NCBI RefSeq assembly: GCF_001641335.1 | Contig: NZ_LVEM01000005.1 | Coordinates: forward strand, 620,001 to 684,000 | DNA from: Bradyrhizobium stylosanthis | GTDB lineage: Bacteria > Pseudomonadota > Alphaproteobacteria > Rhizobiales > Xanthobacteraceae | DNA length: 64,000 bases | Reading direction: 5' to 3' | Part shown: one piece after another, positions 55,862 to 63,368 of the stretch | Layout of the letters: every line of letters begins with the position of its first letter | How positions within the stretch are numbered: the stretch's first letter is position 1 | Notes under the pieces: generated by a model | What the model saw: the letters and a program-made list of their open reading frames with translations, nothing else | What the model was told of the DNA's origin: nothing | Databases searched by the model: none | Position numbers and translations under genes: made by a program

Positions 55862-55875
55862 ATGATGGTTGTCAA
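55862..55875 (-). promoter_or_regulatory. Weaker FNR-type box upstream of the universal stress protein gene
   Basis: Plus strand ATGAT-GGTT-GTCAA, two bases off. TACTTG (55840-55835) lies 21 bases beyond on the minus strand. A second weak site, TTGAC-GGTC-ATCAG, is at 55949-55962. Confidence 0.45.
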
Positions 55876-56051
55876 GCCAAGCTGGGCCCAAAGTCTCATT
55901 TGGACGAGGTGCGGATTATCGGTGGAGCTATCGAAAACCACGGCCGGGTTGACGGTCATCAGCGCCGGAACCGACCGATCGCCGCATCGTGTCGGTAAGT
56001 TTGGGAGCACGCATCGTGTGTGACTAAGCTCGATCCCACAGGTCGAAAGTC

Positions 56052-57152
56052 ATGCTGGTCTCCGAGGGAAACGTCTCCAGGCACGCGGATACGGGAGCTC
56101 CGTCAGTCGATGCCGGGGTGCAGGCCGCGGCTCGTGTCGCGGTCGGGGCCGTCGTTGTGGCTGCGGCGGCCTGCGTCGCATCGGAGTTTTTGGCAGCGTT
56201 GGTTTGGGCCGCCATCATCGCCATCGCAACTTGGCCGCTTTACAATCGCCTGGCGGCGATCGGCGGCAAGCGATCACAGATCCTGGCGCCACTATGCTTC
56301 ACGCTTGTGCTGGCATGTTTCGTAATAGTGCCGACCATGTTGCTGGCACGGCAGATTGCCGAGGGAAGCGGTGCGTTGCTGGCTTCGCTCAATGCGCTCG
56401 GACTCAACGGGATTGCCGCTCCACCTTGGCTGTCGCGATTGCCGCATGCCGGTCAGCTACTTGACCAATGGTGGCGGGAGAATCTCAGCGACCCCAACGC
56501 TCTCGTCGTATGGCTACGGCGCGTCAATCTCGAAAGCCTCGCGACCTGGGCAGGGTCTCTTGGCGGCGCGATGCTTCGACGAGTCCTCGAGTTGCTGACG
56601 ATGTTGCTCGCCCTGTTCATCGCGCTCCGCGATGGCGCCTGGCTCGCAGTTCGATGTCGGGTGCTTGTGCGCAATCTGCTCGGGATGCAAGGAGAAAATC
56701 TGTTGATCGCCTTCGCGGATGCCATCCGCGCAACTGCGAACGGTACTGTGGCGGCTTCGCTCGTCAAGGGCGGCGTGTTCTGGCTGGCGTTTGTCATAAC
56801 CGGCGTGCCGCATCCATTGCTGTTTGGCGCGACCATGGCTCTTTTTTCGATAGTACCATTCGGAGCCTGGATTGTCCTGATTGCTTCGGCCGCTTGCTTG
56901 CTTGTCGTGAACGCGGCCCCATGGGCGAGCGCTGGATTGGGGGTCTTCGGCAGCGCCGCATTGCTGATCATGGATCATCTCATTCAGCCGGCCCTGATCG
57001 GAGGTGCCGTACGACTACCTTTCCTGCTTGTGCTGATCGGTATGATCGGTGGGATGCGTTCCCTCGGGCTGCTCGGCCTGTTCATCGGGCCGGCGATCAT
57101 GGCCGCTCTGCTGACCATCGGGCGTGAGTGGATCCACGCCGGCGACAGCTGA
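56052..57152 (+). CDS. AI-2E/PerM-family permease
   Basis: 366 residues, about eight membrane segments: AALVWAAIIAIATWPLYNRLA, LAPLCFTLVLACFVIVPTMLLA, then a soluble loop, FIALRDGAWLAVR, and a C-terminal cluster with LVKGGVFWLAFVITGVPHPLLFG and MDHLIQPALIGG. AI-2E family members export autoinducer-2 or act as Na+/H+ antiporters; the substrate here is not predictable. Stands alone, divergent from the Usp operon. Confidence 0.88.
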   Translation: MLVSEGNVSRHADTGAPSVDAGVQAAARVAVGAVVVAAAACVASEFLAALVWAAIIAIATWPLYNRLAAIGGKRSQILAPLCFTLVLACFVIVPTMLLARQIAEGSGALLASLNALGLNGIAAPPWLSRLPHAGQLLDQWWRENLSDPNALVVWLRRVNLESLATWAGSLGGAMLRRVLELLTMLLALFIALRDGAWLAVRCRVLVRNLLGMQGENLLIAFADAIRATANGTVAASLVKGGVFWLAFVITGVPHPLLFGATMALFSIVPFGAWIVLIASAACLLVVNAAPWASAGLGVFGSAALLIMDHLIQPALIGGAVRLPFLLVLIGMIGGMRSLGLLGLFIGPAIMAALLTIGREWIHAGDS

Positions 57153-57352
57153 TCTCCAATTTGCGTGGAGAAAAACGGACCGCGCAGCTGAGCGCTGGCG
57201 GTCCAAGTCAGGGGAGGACGCCCGGGAACGGGTTGCGATGGTGGGACACCTCGCATCTAGATCATCGCAAACGCCAAGGGGCGATGCATTGATAGTTCTC
57301 AATCGGATCACCGTAAAAATGACGAGCGCGGGGCCATGGGCGCGGACATCTG

Positions 57353-57366
57353 CTGACAGCCGTCAA
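57353..57366 (+). promoter_or_regulatory. TTGAC-N4-GTCAA-type box upstream of the psiE-like gene
   Basis: CTGAC-AGCC-GTCAA, centre 114 bases before ATG 57474; a loose CATACG hexamer (57388-57393) is 21 bases downstream. The rest of the 320-base gap (57153-57473) shows no gene. Confidence 0.6.
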
Positions 57367-57473
57367 GGCGGAAGAACATTCTCGGGCCATACGGTCCCCT
57401 GCGATCTCGGTTGGCAACAACTAGGTCCGACAATGCGCGTCAGGTCAGCGCAAGGAAGAGGGCGAAGGCGATC

Positions 57474-57947
57474 ATGTCGATCAAGGATGAATTCCAGGAG
57501 ACGAAGAGCGAGCTCAGGTTGGCGTCACTTTATCAATGGTTTGAGCGCGCTGTGGTGCTCTTCCTGACGTTACTGATTGCGATCGTGGTGGTCGCGGCGG
57601 TCTGGACACTGAGCCTGAAGATATTGTTCGGACTGGTGCTGGCGGGTGGTCTGGATCCGTCTGATTTCAGGGTGTTCCAGGCCGTATTCGGCATGATCTT
57701 TACCGTGATCATTGCGTTGGAGTTCAAGAAGTCGCTGTTGGTGGTGGCTGAACGCCGAGAGGCAGTGGTGCAGATCCGCTCCGTAATCGTGATCGCGCTG
57801 CTTGCCATCTGCCGAAAGGTCATCCTTCTGGATCTGAACGAAACGGATGCCCTGCACACGCTGGCATTTGCGACCGTTATCCTCGCGTTGGGTATCGTGT
57901 ATTGGCTGGTACGCGATAGCGATGGCCGGCGGGAAGAAACAGCTTAG
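57474..57947 (+). CDS. PsiE-family membrane protein
   Basis: 157 residues from ATG 57474. Four hydrophobic segments (VVLFLTLLIAIVVVAAVWTL; VFGMIFTVIIALEF; IRSVIVIALLAICRKVIL; LAFATVILALGIVYWLV) and the conserved KKSLLVVAERREAVVQIRSV loop of the phosphate-starvation-inducible PsiE family. Function unknown, possibly stress-linked. The ATG at 57411 would add a non-family leader. Confidence 0.85.
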   Translation: MSIKDEFQETKSELRLASLYQWFERAVVLFLTLLIAIVVVAAVWTLSLKILFGLVLAGGLDPSDFRVFQAVFGMIFTVIIALEFKKSLLVVAERREAVVQIRSVIVIALLAICRKVILLDLNETDALHTLAFATVILALGIVYWLVRDSDGRREETA

Positions 57948-58337
57948 AGGAAGTTACCACGTTGGCGCTATGGGCGTCCGCGATTTCCTTACCTGCGGCC
58001 GGGCCAAGTCCTTGAACAAGGGTTGCCAGAACCAGGACAATCGCGGCGAGAAAGGGACGAGCGCGGTTCATGAAGATCGGTTCCTGGTTGGAAAGAGCAG
58101 AGAGTGAGCAGCCCTTGGCGGATCTCGCGGGACTTTCGCACAAGTGTCCCTAGTCGATCCGGCGTCGCCGCCATTTTGGGGCCGCAACATCCAATCTCGC
58201 TGACGCCAGGTGCCGACGGCTGCATTGATGATTGTCACAGCGGCCTGGCGAATTGTCTGCCGTCGCACTCGAGAACTTCGCCGATGTAATTGACGTTAGT
58301 AAGTGCGGGGTAATCTTCAGCTTCTAGTGGTGATCGC
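57948..58337. other. Intergenic stretch, possible small secreted peptide
   Basis: A minus-strand frame (58071 to 57877) would give 64 residues with a signal-peptide-like start (MNRARPFLAAIVLVLATLV), but its end overlaps psiE by 71 bases. A weak FNR-like site TTGAT-GATT-GTCAC is at 58225-58238. Nothing else is supported. Confidence 0.35.
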
Positions 58338-59294
58338 TTACATCCGACGAGCCAGCATCTGGCATTCGCTTGGAGTAGTGCCGTAAGCGGCTTTGAATTT
58401 TCGCCCGAAGTGAGTGAGATCCTTAAATCCCCACCCATAGGCTATCTCGCTCACGGTACGATGACCTTGATGGGGATCCTCCAATGCGAATCGGCACCGG
58501 GCCAGACGCCGTGCCAGCACCAGTTGCATTATGGATGTGTCCTGCGCTGACAGGAGTTCATTCGCATAGCGAACGCTGATGCCGACCGCATCAGCTATGT
58601 CCTGTGCATGCAAGTTCGAATCGGTGAGCCTCGCGTCTATCGCCGTACGAATGCGAGCAAGTAAAATCGCCTTTGATGACGAAACACGAGCAGTCTCCCC
58701 TTCGAGAGTTCGGGCAATGGACAAGGCAATCAGATCCACGGCATGATTGCCCACCATCTCCTCCGTGACGGGTGCCATCGTCGCAGCGAGAGAGGGCAGC
58801 ATTGCAGTGAGAGTCAGGGTCAAGCTGTCGTCGACCCGGACCGGACGAACGATACGGGCAACAAGTTCCCGATTTCGACCAAGGCGAGCCCGCAACTCAA
58901 GCCGCGGCACCTTCACAACGAGCGTCTTTGAGCCATCAAGAAATCTGCAATCATAGGGAAGCAGCGGATCGATCAGCGTGAGGTTTCCCGCGCTCAAGGT
59001 CACTTCACGTGCATTTTGTGCTATAAAGACGGAGCCAGAGACCTGATAGCACACGAACAGTTGGTCCGGACGCGCTCGATCCGAGTGCGCCAGGGTGTGG
59101 CTTACCTGCATAGGGGAGTTGTGGAACTCGACGAGTTCCAGATTGCCTAAGCCACCCACCTCAATCGAGGCCGCAAAGTTCGAGCGATCCGCCGGGATCG
59201 TCTCGTGCTCCACGATCCTTTGGCAAGCGACGCTATGCCAATAGTCAAACCGGTCGCGAGCATGAACCTGGTCGGTTGTGAAAACTGTCTGCAC
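58338..59294 (-). CDS. AraC-family transcriptional regulator (AraC_binding_2 type)
   Basis: 318 residues: N-terminal cupin-like sensor (MQTVFTTDQVHARDRFDYWHS, HLFVC-type strand, LTLIDPLLPY) and C-terminal double HTH (about 215-315, DIADAVGISVRYANELLS and VSEIAYGWGFKDLTHFGRKFK). Related to the FeaR/oxidative regulators with the 'DRFDYWHS' motif. Its N-terminal half is closely similar to the protein cut by the window end at 63369, indicating a duplicated regulator. Confidence 0.93.
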   Translation of the reverse strand: MQTVFTTDQVHARDRFDYWHSVACQRIVEHETIPADRSNFAASIEVGGLGNLELVEFHNSPMQVSHTLAHSDRARPDQLFVCYQVSGSVFIAQNAREVTLSAGNLTLIDPLLPYDCRFLDGSKTLVVKVPRLELRARLGRNRELVARIVRPVRVDDSLTLTLTAMLPSLAATMAPVTEEMVGNHAVDLIALSIARTLEGETARVSSSKAILLARIRTAIDARLTDSNLHAQDIADAVGISVRYANELLSAQDTSIMQLVLARRLARCRFALEDPHQGHRTVSEIAYGWGFKDLTHFGRKFKAAYGTTPSECQMLARRM

Positions 59295-59480
59295 GTAACC
59301 ATTCCTTTACCGTCGTTTGGCCGAGCATTGGCGCTTATTCGACCGAGCGCCGTGCAAGGAGTGGCTTAAGCTCAGTCTTGTTCGAAAAGTCCTACAACCA
59401 CTTCCTTAGCCAACTGTCGAAGAAGTAACGACCGAAAGTTTCCCACCGAAGACCCGTAAAACGACTTGCGCGGTGCCGCG

Positions 59481-59906
59481 ATGCTGAACACGTTCGAACA
59501 CAGAGAGAAACCACCTTCGATAGCTCCAAGGCAATCGACCGGAATTGATCCTGCGAAGAGCCGATCTCACACGTTAGGCTTTCCGGCGCTTCGTACCGAA
59601 TCAAAAAGGGTCACATTCACTCAACCCCTCGACGCGCGGTGCGTCGCCCTTGATGAGTCATGGTCGACTGATTGCCAAGTTCTAAGCGTCTGGGATGGTG
59701 GAGCGCGCTTGTTTGTCCGAGATCCGCAAGACCTCACTAGGTTTTTTCTTATCTTCGTGTCCAGCCCGAAGTTGGTATTTCGACGATGCAAGCGGGTCTG
59801 GGTCCGCGGGAACGAACTTGAAGTCAGCTATGAACGGCAGCCGCCGTGCTACGCCCTGGAAAGGAATCCGCTCGATGAAGCACCCGCGCGACTTCTCGAT
59901 CGATGA
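59481..59906 (+). CDS. PilZ-like domain protein
   Basis: 141 residues from ATG 59481. Residues about 43-125: RVTFTQPLDARCVALDESWSTDCQVLSVWDGGARL, the DxSxxGxxL-like core of PilZ, here SVWDGGARL, followed by the family tail RCKRVWVRGNELEVSYER. The RxxxR c-di-GMP contact is only partly present (ESKR), so nucleotide binding is unsure. Small standalone PilZ proteins of this kind are frequent in Bradyrhizobium. Overlaps the next gene by 32 bases. Confidence 0.75.
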   Translation: MLNTFEHREKPPSIAPRQSTGIDPAKSRSHTLGFPALRTESKRVTFTQPLDARCVALDESWSTDCQVLSVWDGGARLFVRDPQDLTRFFLIFVSSPKLVFRRCKRVWVRGNELEVSYERQPPCYALERNPLDEAPARLLDR

Positions 59907-60471
59907 AATCCTGGCCTCGAGCTGGGGCAGGCGGCTCGCGGACGACATTGCGGCCGAATTGGAACTAGCCTCAGGTGAACCGCGCACCAGCGTTCCGGAG
60001 ATCCGGCGCTTCTTCGCGATCAAGTCCTGTCGGAACTTGTTGGGTCGGCTCGAAAGCGCACGGAACGGCAAATCGTCGTTTTCGGCACTGAGGGCAGTCG
60101 CCGGTGAAATGCGCCGGTTTGCGGTCGAGCACCCTGGACTGGCTGCAGCAACTTTTCGTGCACCTGTAACCGAATGTCCGGAATGGCGTCGAGCTTATGA
60201 GGAGATCCAGGAGTTCATGGTCGCGGTGTTCGCGGAATGCAACCTCTGCGGTCGGGAAGGCCATGACGCTCTGCAGATTCTCCGATGCCTGGTCCGTGGC
60301 TTTGCTCTGCACGAATTCATGGACGCGTTCTTACATACATATTCGTACGATGAGGCGTACGAGCGGGCGTTGGACATTTTTATTGCGGGCCTGCGCGTCG
60401 GTAGGACGAAAGGACCTGAATCAGCTTTACGACAAGCCGTGTCAGCGGCCACGAGCGAACCAAGGATCTAG
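59875..60471 (+). CDS. TetR-like protein with WHG C-terminal domain and degenerate N-terminus
   Basis: 198 residues from ATG 59875. The C-terminal two-thirds (FSALRAVAGEMRRFAVEHPGL, EWRRAYEEIQEFMVAVF, RCLVRGFALHEFMDAF, ALDIFIAGL) is the WHG-type ligand domain of TetR regulators. The N-terminus (LADDIAAELELASGEPRTSV, FFAIKSCRNLL) only faintly resembles the TetR HTH, so DNA binding may be lost. The frame is open upstream but without HTH character. Out of frame with, and overlapping, the PilZ gene. Confidence 0.6.
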   Translation: MKHPRDFSIDEILASSWGRRLADDIAAELELASGEPRTSVPEIRRFFAIKSCRNLLGRLESARNGKSSFSALRAVAGEMRRFAVEHPGLAAATFRAPVTECPEWRRAYEEIQEFMVAVFAECNLCGREGHDALQILRCLVRGFALHEFMDAFLHTYSYDEAYERALDIFIAGLRVGRTKGPESALRQAVSAATSEPRI

Positions 60472-60628
60472 CAAGGATCTAGTATGAGCCCTTTACTCAT
60501 TTCAATCTCTGAAGGTTGATGGCCTTAGCCCAACGTCGATTGTGCCCAATAGGCCGACGGATTGCTCCCAACTGGCCGAGCGAGACGGAAACGGTAGATG
60601 GCATCAGCGTGAGCCAAAAGCGCGATTA

Positions 60629-61189
60629 ATGAGACCACAAATGGATCACAGCCGGGGAACTGCCGCACTATTCATCGACGGGGACAGTCTCCATTCGACC
60701 GCAAGGGCCCTGCGCTTTGATATTGATTACCGAAAGCTAATTAGCGAATTTCGAGGGAGGGCTACCATCTTGCGGGCCCTTTACTACACCATGATCGTCG
60801 AGAATCAGGAGTATTCCGGAGTTCGACCTCTACTCGATTGGCTCGACTACAACAGCTTCACGGTGGTCTCAAAGCCGGTTAGGGAGTTTTCTGACGAGAG
60901 AGGCCGTCGAAAGTTTAAGGGTAGCATGAGGGTCGATCTTGCAGTCGGCGCAATGCAGTTATCGGGGCAGCTAGACGAAATTTTCCTGTTTTCAGGCGAG
61001 GGTGGGTTCACTTCGTTGGTTCAGGCCGTTCAACGACGCGGCGTTCGCGTAACGGTAGTTTCGAGCGTTGCGGCCCAGCCAACGGTGATCGCAGATGAAC
61101 TGAGACGGCAGGCGGATGACTTCATCGATCTAGCGGAGCTGCAACCAAGAATTGAACGTATTTCCGGGCGGATGGGCGAGCATGTGTGA
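60629..61189 (+). CDS. NYN-domain (LabA/DUF88) protein
   Basis: 186 residues from ATG 60629 (60641 also possible). PIN-like acidic residues in AALFIDGDSLH, MRVDLAVGAMQL and FLFSGEGGFTSLVQAVQRRGVRVTVV, then ADELRRQADDFIDL. NYN proteins are predicted metal-dependent RNases; LabA tunes clock output in cyanobacteria. The usual final SGDGDF motif is SGEGGF here, so a catalytic Asp is replaced by Glu and another by Gly. Stands alone. Confidence 0.85.
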   Translation: MRPQMDHSRGTAALFIDGDSLHSTARALRFDIDYRKLISEFRGRATILRALYYTMIVENQEYSGVRPLLDWLDYNSFTVVSKPVREFSDERGRRKFKGSMRVDLAVGAMQLSGQLDEIFLFSGEGGFTSLVQAVQRRGVRVTVVSSVAAQPTVIADELRRQADDFIDLAELQPRIERISGRMGEHV

Positions 61190-61755
61190 ACCCGAATAAA
61201 TATCTAGGCGCGTCTATATGCGGGGAGTCCTCCGCTTCCTGGCAACTTGGATGTTGGTAAATTCGGCATTCGCCGATGCGGGTGTTCACAGGTCGCTCAT
61301 GTCGATTGGACCGAAACGGTGCTCTTGATACCAGTTGTCGTGATGTCATTCGGTCCAGTATTGTTATTGCTAAACCGACATTTCTGAACTCGCCTATGGC
61401 ACGGTGGTAGTGCTCGTGCCGTCAGAGCTCGTTCAGATTCCGGAGACGGCGCAGGCGCGGCGGATGCGGAGTTGATGAGCTCCAGAAATGTGGGTGCCCA
61501 CCGCCGCGCTCGTCTCTGCCGATGTTCGTCAATGCGCGAAGTCTCTTCAGCCGCGTCCAGCAGTTCGCCGGTCGTCGATCACATGGACCGCGTTCTCCCC
61601 GCTTACCCAGTATTCCGAACACTCCGGCAAAAGCGTTAGCTGTGATCTGTTGGCGCCTTCAACGAAGAGTCCCATCCGTATATCTTATCAGGAAACGGAA
61701 AATCCTAGCTGACTCAGGTCTTTTCAGACAGGCAGGGCTAATAACGCACGCGCAT
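61190..61755. other. Intergenic stretch with a doubtful small secreted peptide
   Basis: No supported gene. ATG 61218 to TGA 61326-61328 would encode a 36-residue peptide with a signal-like start (RGVLRFLATWMLVNSAFA), lacking a ribosome binding site. The last 15 bases belong to the inverted duplication. Confidence 0.4.
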
Positions 61756-62198
61756 TTAGCAAATGTCCGCTACAAAATGGTCCATGCAGCTAAGTAGCTT
61801 TCTCCCGTCGCTCTCTCGCAAGGCCTCAGACAGAACTCGGTCGATAAAAGTTGCACGGCCGGAATAGGCCAACGACCACCGGCCATACCTTCGTCGTTCG
61901 GTCGATTGTGATTGCAGGGCTAGAATTCCGCAATGCCTCTGATCTCTAAAAATTGACGCTTTCATTGTCTCAAGACCTGCATCTGGTCCCTCAAGAAACT
62001 GGGCGAAGTGACGACCAGAGAATATCAACACGCCGGTTAGTCCGAGCCCTGGATTTCGTGATTGTGCAGTGCTCCGGATGCTGGCGATCTCGTCATTCCC
62101 GTTCTCCTCAAGCGTGCTGGTACTGACGTAGAGCCAGGTTGCGAACATTTCCATTCTCTCAGTTCGAGAGCTTGATACTGACTGAAAGTACAGCAGGC
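61741..62198 (-). repeat. Inverted duplication, copy B (BLUF gene region)
   Basis: Reverse-complement partner of 37102-37556. Carries the intact BLUF gene and about 50 bases of its leader. Recombination between the copies would invert the 24-kb segment in between. Confidence 0.85.
61756..62148 (-). CDS. BLUF-domain blue-light (FAD) sensor
   Basis: 130 residues from ATG 62148; ATG 62154 would add two residues but is not conserved in the relic copy. BLUF core: WLYVSTSTLEENG with the photoactive Tyr, RNPGLGLTGVLIFSGRHFAQFLEGPDAGL with Asn and the switching Gln, then RDQRH. A C-terminal extension (YGRWSLAYSGRATFIDRVL) follows. Single-domain BLUF proteins signal by contact with a partner; none is obvious here, though PilZ and NYN genes are near. 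Confidence 0.9.
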   Translation of the reverse strand: MFATWLYVSTSTLEENGNDEIASIRSTAQSRNPGLGLTGVLIFSGRHFAQFLEGPDAGLETMKASIFRDQRHCGILALQSQSTERRRYGRWSLAYSGRATFIDRVLSEALRESDGRKLLSCMDHFVADIC

Positions 62199-62408
62199 TT
62201 AGAGGTAGCCAGTGGATACGACGTGGTGATTCGCGAGCGCCTTCGCGCCTCATAGTTGAACATCATACCGAACGATTCAGACTGCCCAATCGCCGCACGC
62301 TCAAATCTCGAGTTATTGATTTGGATAAAGAAAAAGTCCGCTTACTGGCATGGACTCGCGAACATGTCGAAGGCGCCAAGGTGTAGGACGCCCGCCGGCC
62401 CGGTCCGA

Positions 62409-62636
62409 TTATTTCCCGAGTAATCTGGCTATCCACCCCTTTTTAAAGCTCCTGCGTTTTGTTCGTCCATCCGGGAGGTGAACGACGAGCTCGGCTTCGC
62501 GCGCTTGCGCGATTGCTTCGGCGACCTGCTCGGCATTTTCCTTGGTAGGATAATGGCCGAACTCGTCCCCGAGTTCGCCGCGCACCACCCAATCGTCAAA
62601 ACTGTCATCCGGAACAACGTGAATAGATGTCACCAT
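62409..62636 (-). CDS. DUF2188-like small protein
   Basis: 75 residues from ATG 62636: SIHVVPDDSFDDWVVRGELG, a KENAEQVAEAIAQAREAELVVH stretch and LPDGRTKRRSF. This is the HVVP...W.V...DGRI pattern of DUF2188 proteins. Two FNR-type boxes upstream, the nearer with a GATAAT -10, make it a likely regulon member. The 150 bases downstream hold no gene. Confidence 0.72.
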   Translation of the reverse strand: MVTSIHVVPDDSFDDWVVRGELGDEFGHYPTKENAEQVAEAIAQAREAELVVHLPDGRTKRRSFKKGWIARLLGK

Positions 62637-62690
62637 CGCCTGAACTCCAACCAATGGCGGGCGATTATCGAATGATCCGGGAACGGCGCC

Positions 62691-62704
62691 GTGACGGCGG
62701 TCAA
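62691..62704 (-). promoter_or_regulatory. TTGAC-N4-GTCAA-type box upstream of the DUF2188 gene (proximal)
   Basis: Plus strand GTGAC-GGCG-GTCAA. Minus-strand GATAAT (62669-62664) is 21 bases away. Confidence 0.65.
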
Positions 62705-62734
62705 TTTCCTTCCACTGACAAAAATCGCCAGAAT

Positions 62735-62748
62735 CTGACAGCTGTCAA
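62735..62748 (-). promoter_or_regulatory. TTGAC-N4-GTCAA-type box upstream of the DUF2188 gene (distal)
   Basis: Plus strand CTGAC-AGCT-GTCAA, 44 bases (centre to centre, four helical turns) from the proximal box, so two dimers could bind on one face. The rest of 62749-63042 shows no gene. Confidence 0.62.
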
Positions 62749-63042
62749 TTTGGAATCTAATCCATGAGCGGCAACATCACGCCGCCAGGGAACTCGCATC
62801 GCGCCTTAAATTGCAAACCCCGCGCCGGCAGCGGTGCTTCCGCATTTTTTGGCTTGCCGACCTGGACTCATTCGATCGGCGGTGCGGCCCAACCATTGCA
62901 TGTCGTCGAGCCGGGAGGGGACAATGATTAGCACAATGATTAGCGACGTGATGAGATGTCGAGCGTCCTGACCATGCGAGGCTCGAGAGGCAGGTCTGCT
63001 CGGTTCCGTAAGAACAGAGAGGTTGCTTTCTGGTCTTGCGAG

Positions 63043-63255
63043 CTAGGATGGCACCAGTACCGGCATTCGGGCAATTTCGTTGCCGTCATTATCGACCGCA
63101 CAAACGTCGAACCCGTGGTACTCATTACCGTCTTGAGCAAGCTCGGCCGCAATAACGGACGCGTAAAGTATCGCCGCCTCAGCGTCTGGCAACACCGTGC
63201 CTGTTTCGTCCTCGAACGCCATCCCATGGCTCAAGACATGAAAGAAGTACCGCAT
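63043..63255 (-). CDS. DUF6894 small protein
   Basis: 70 residues from ATG 63255: MRYFFHVLSHGMAFEDETGT, then LPDAEAAILYASVIAAELA and VCAVDNDGNEIARMPV. This is the canonical DUF6894 layout (RYFFH...D..G..LPD...A...A...A.EL...V.D..G..L..VP). Function unknown. Divergent from the AraC-type gene that begins 113 bases away. Confidence 0.8.
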   Translation of the reverse strand: MRYFFHVLSHGMAFEDETGTVLPDAEAAILYASVIAAELAQDGNEYHGFDVCAVDNDGNEIARMPVLVPS

Positions 63256-63368
63256 TCGCAAAGTTTCAGTTCCCGATACCTGGAGGGCGATTCTAATACC
63301 GTTTTCCGACTCCAGGATCGGCCGTGTCGGCACAGACTTTCGGCCGTCTGAGCAAATGGAGACGCCAC

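Noticed and set aside
57877..58071. Minus-strand 64-residue frame with signal-peptide-like start
   Set aside because: Overlaps the end of the psiE-like gene by 71 bases and lacks a good ribosome binding site; noted only in the gap entry.
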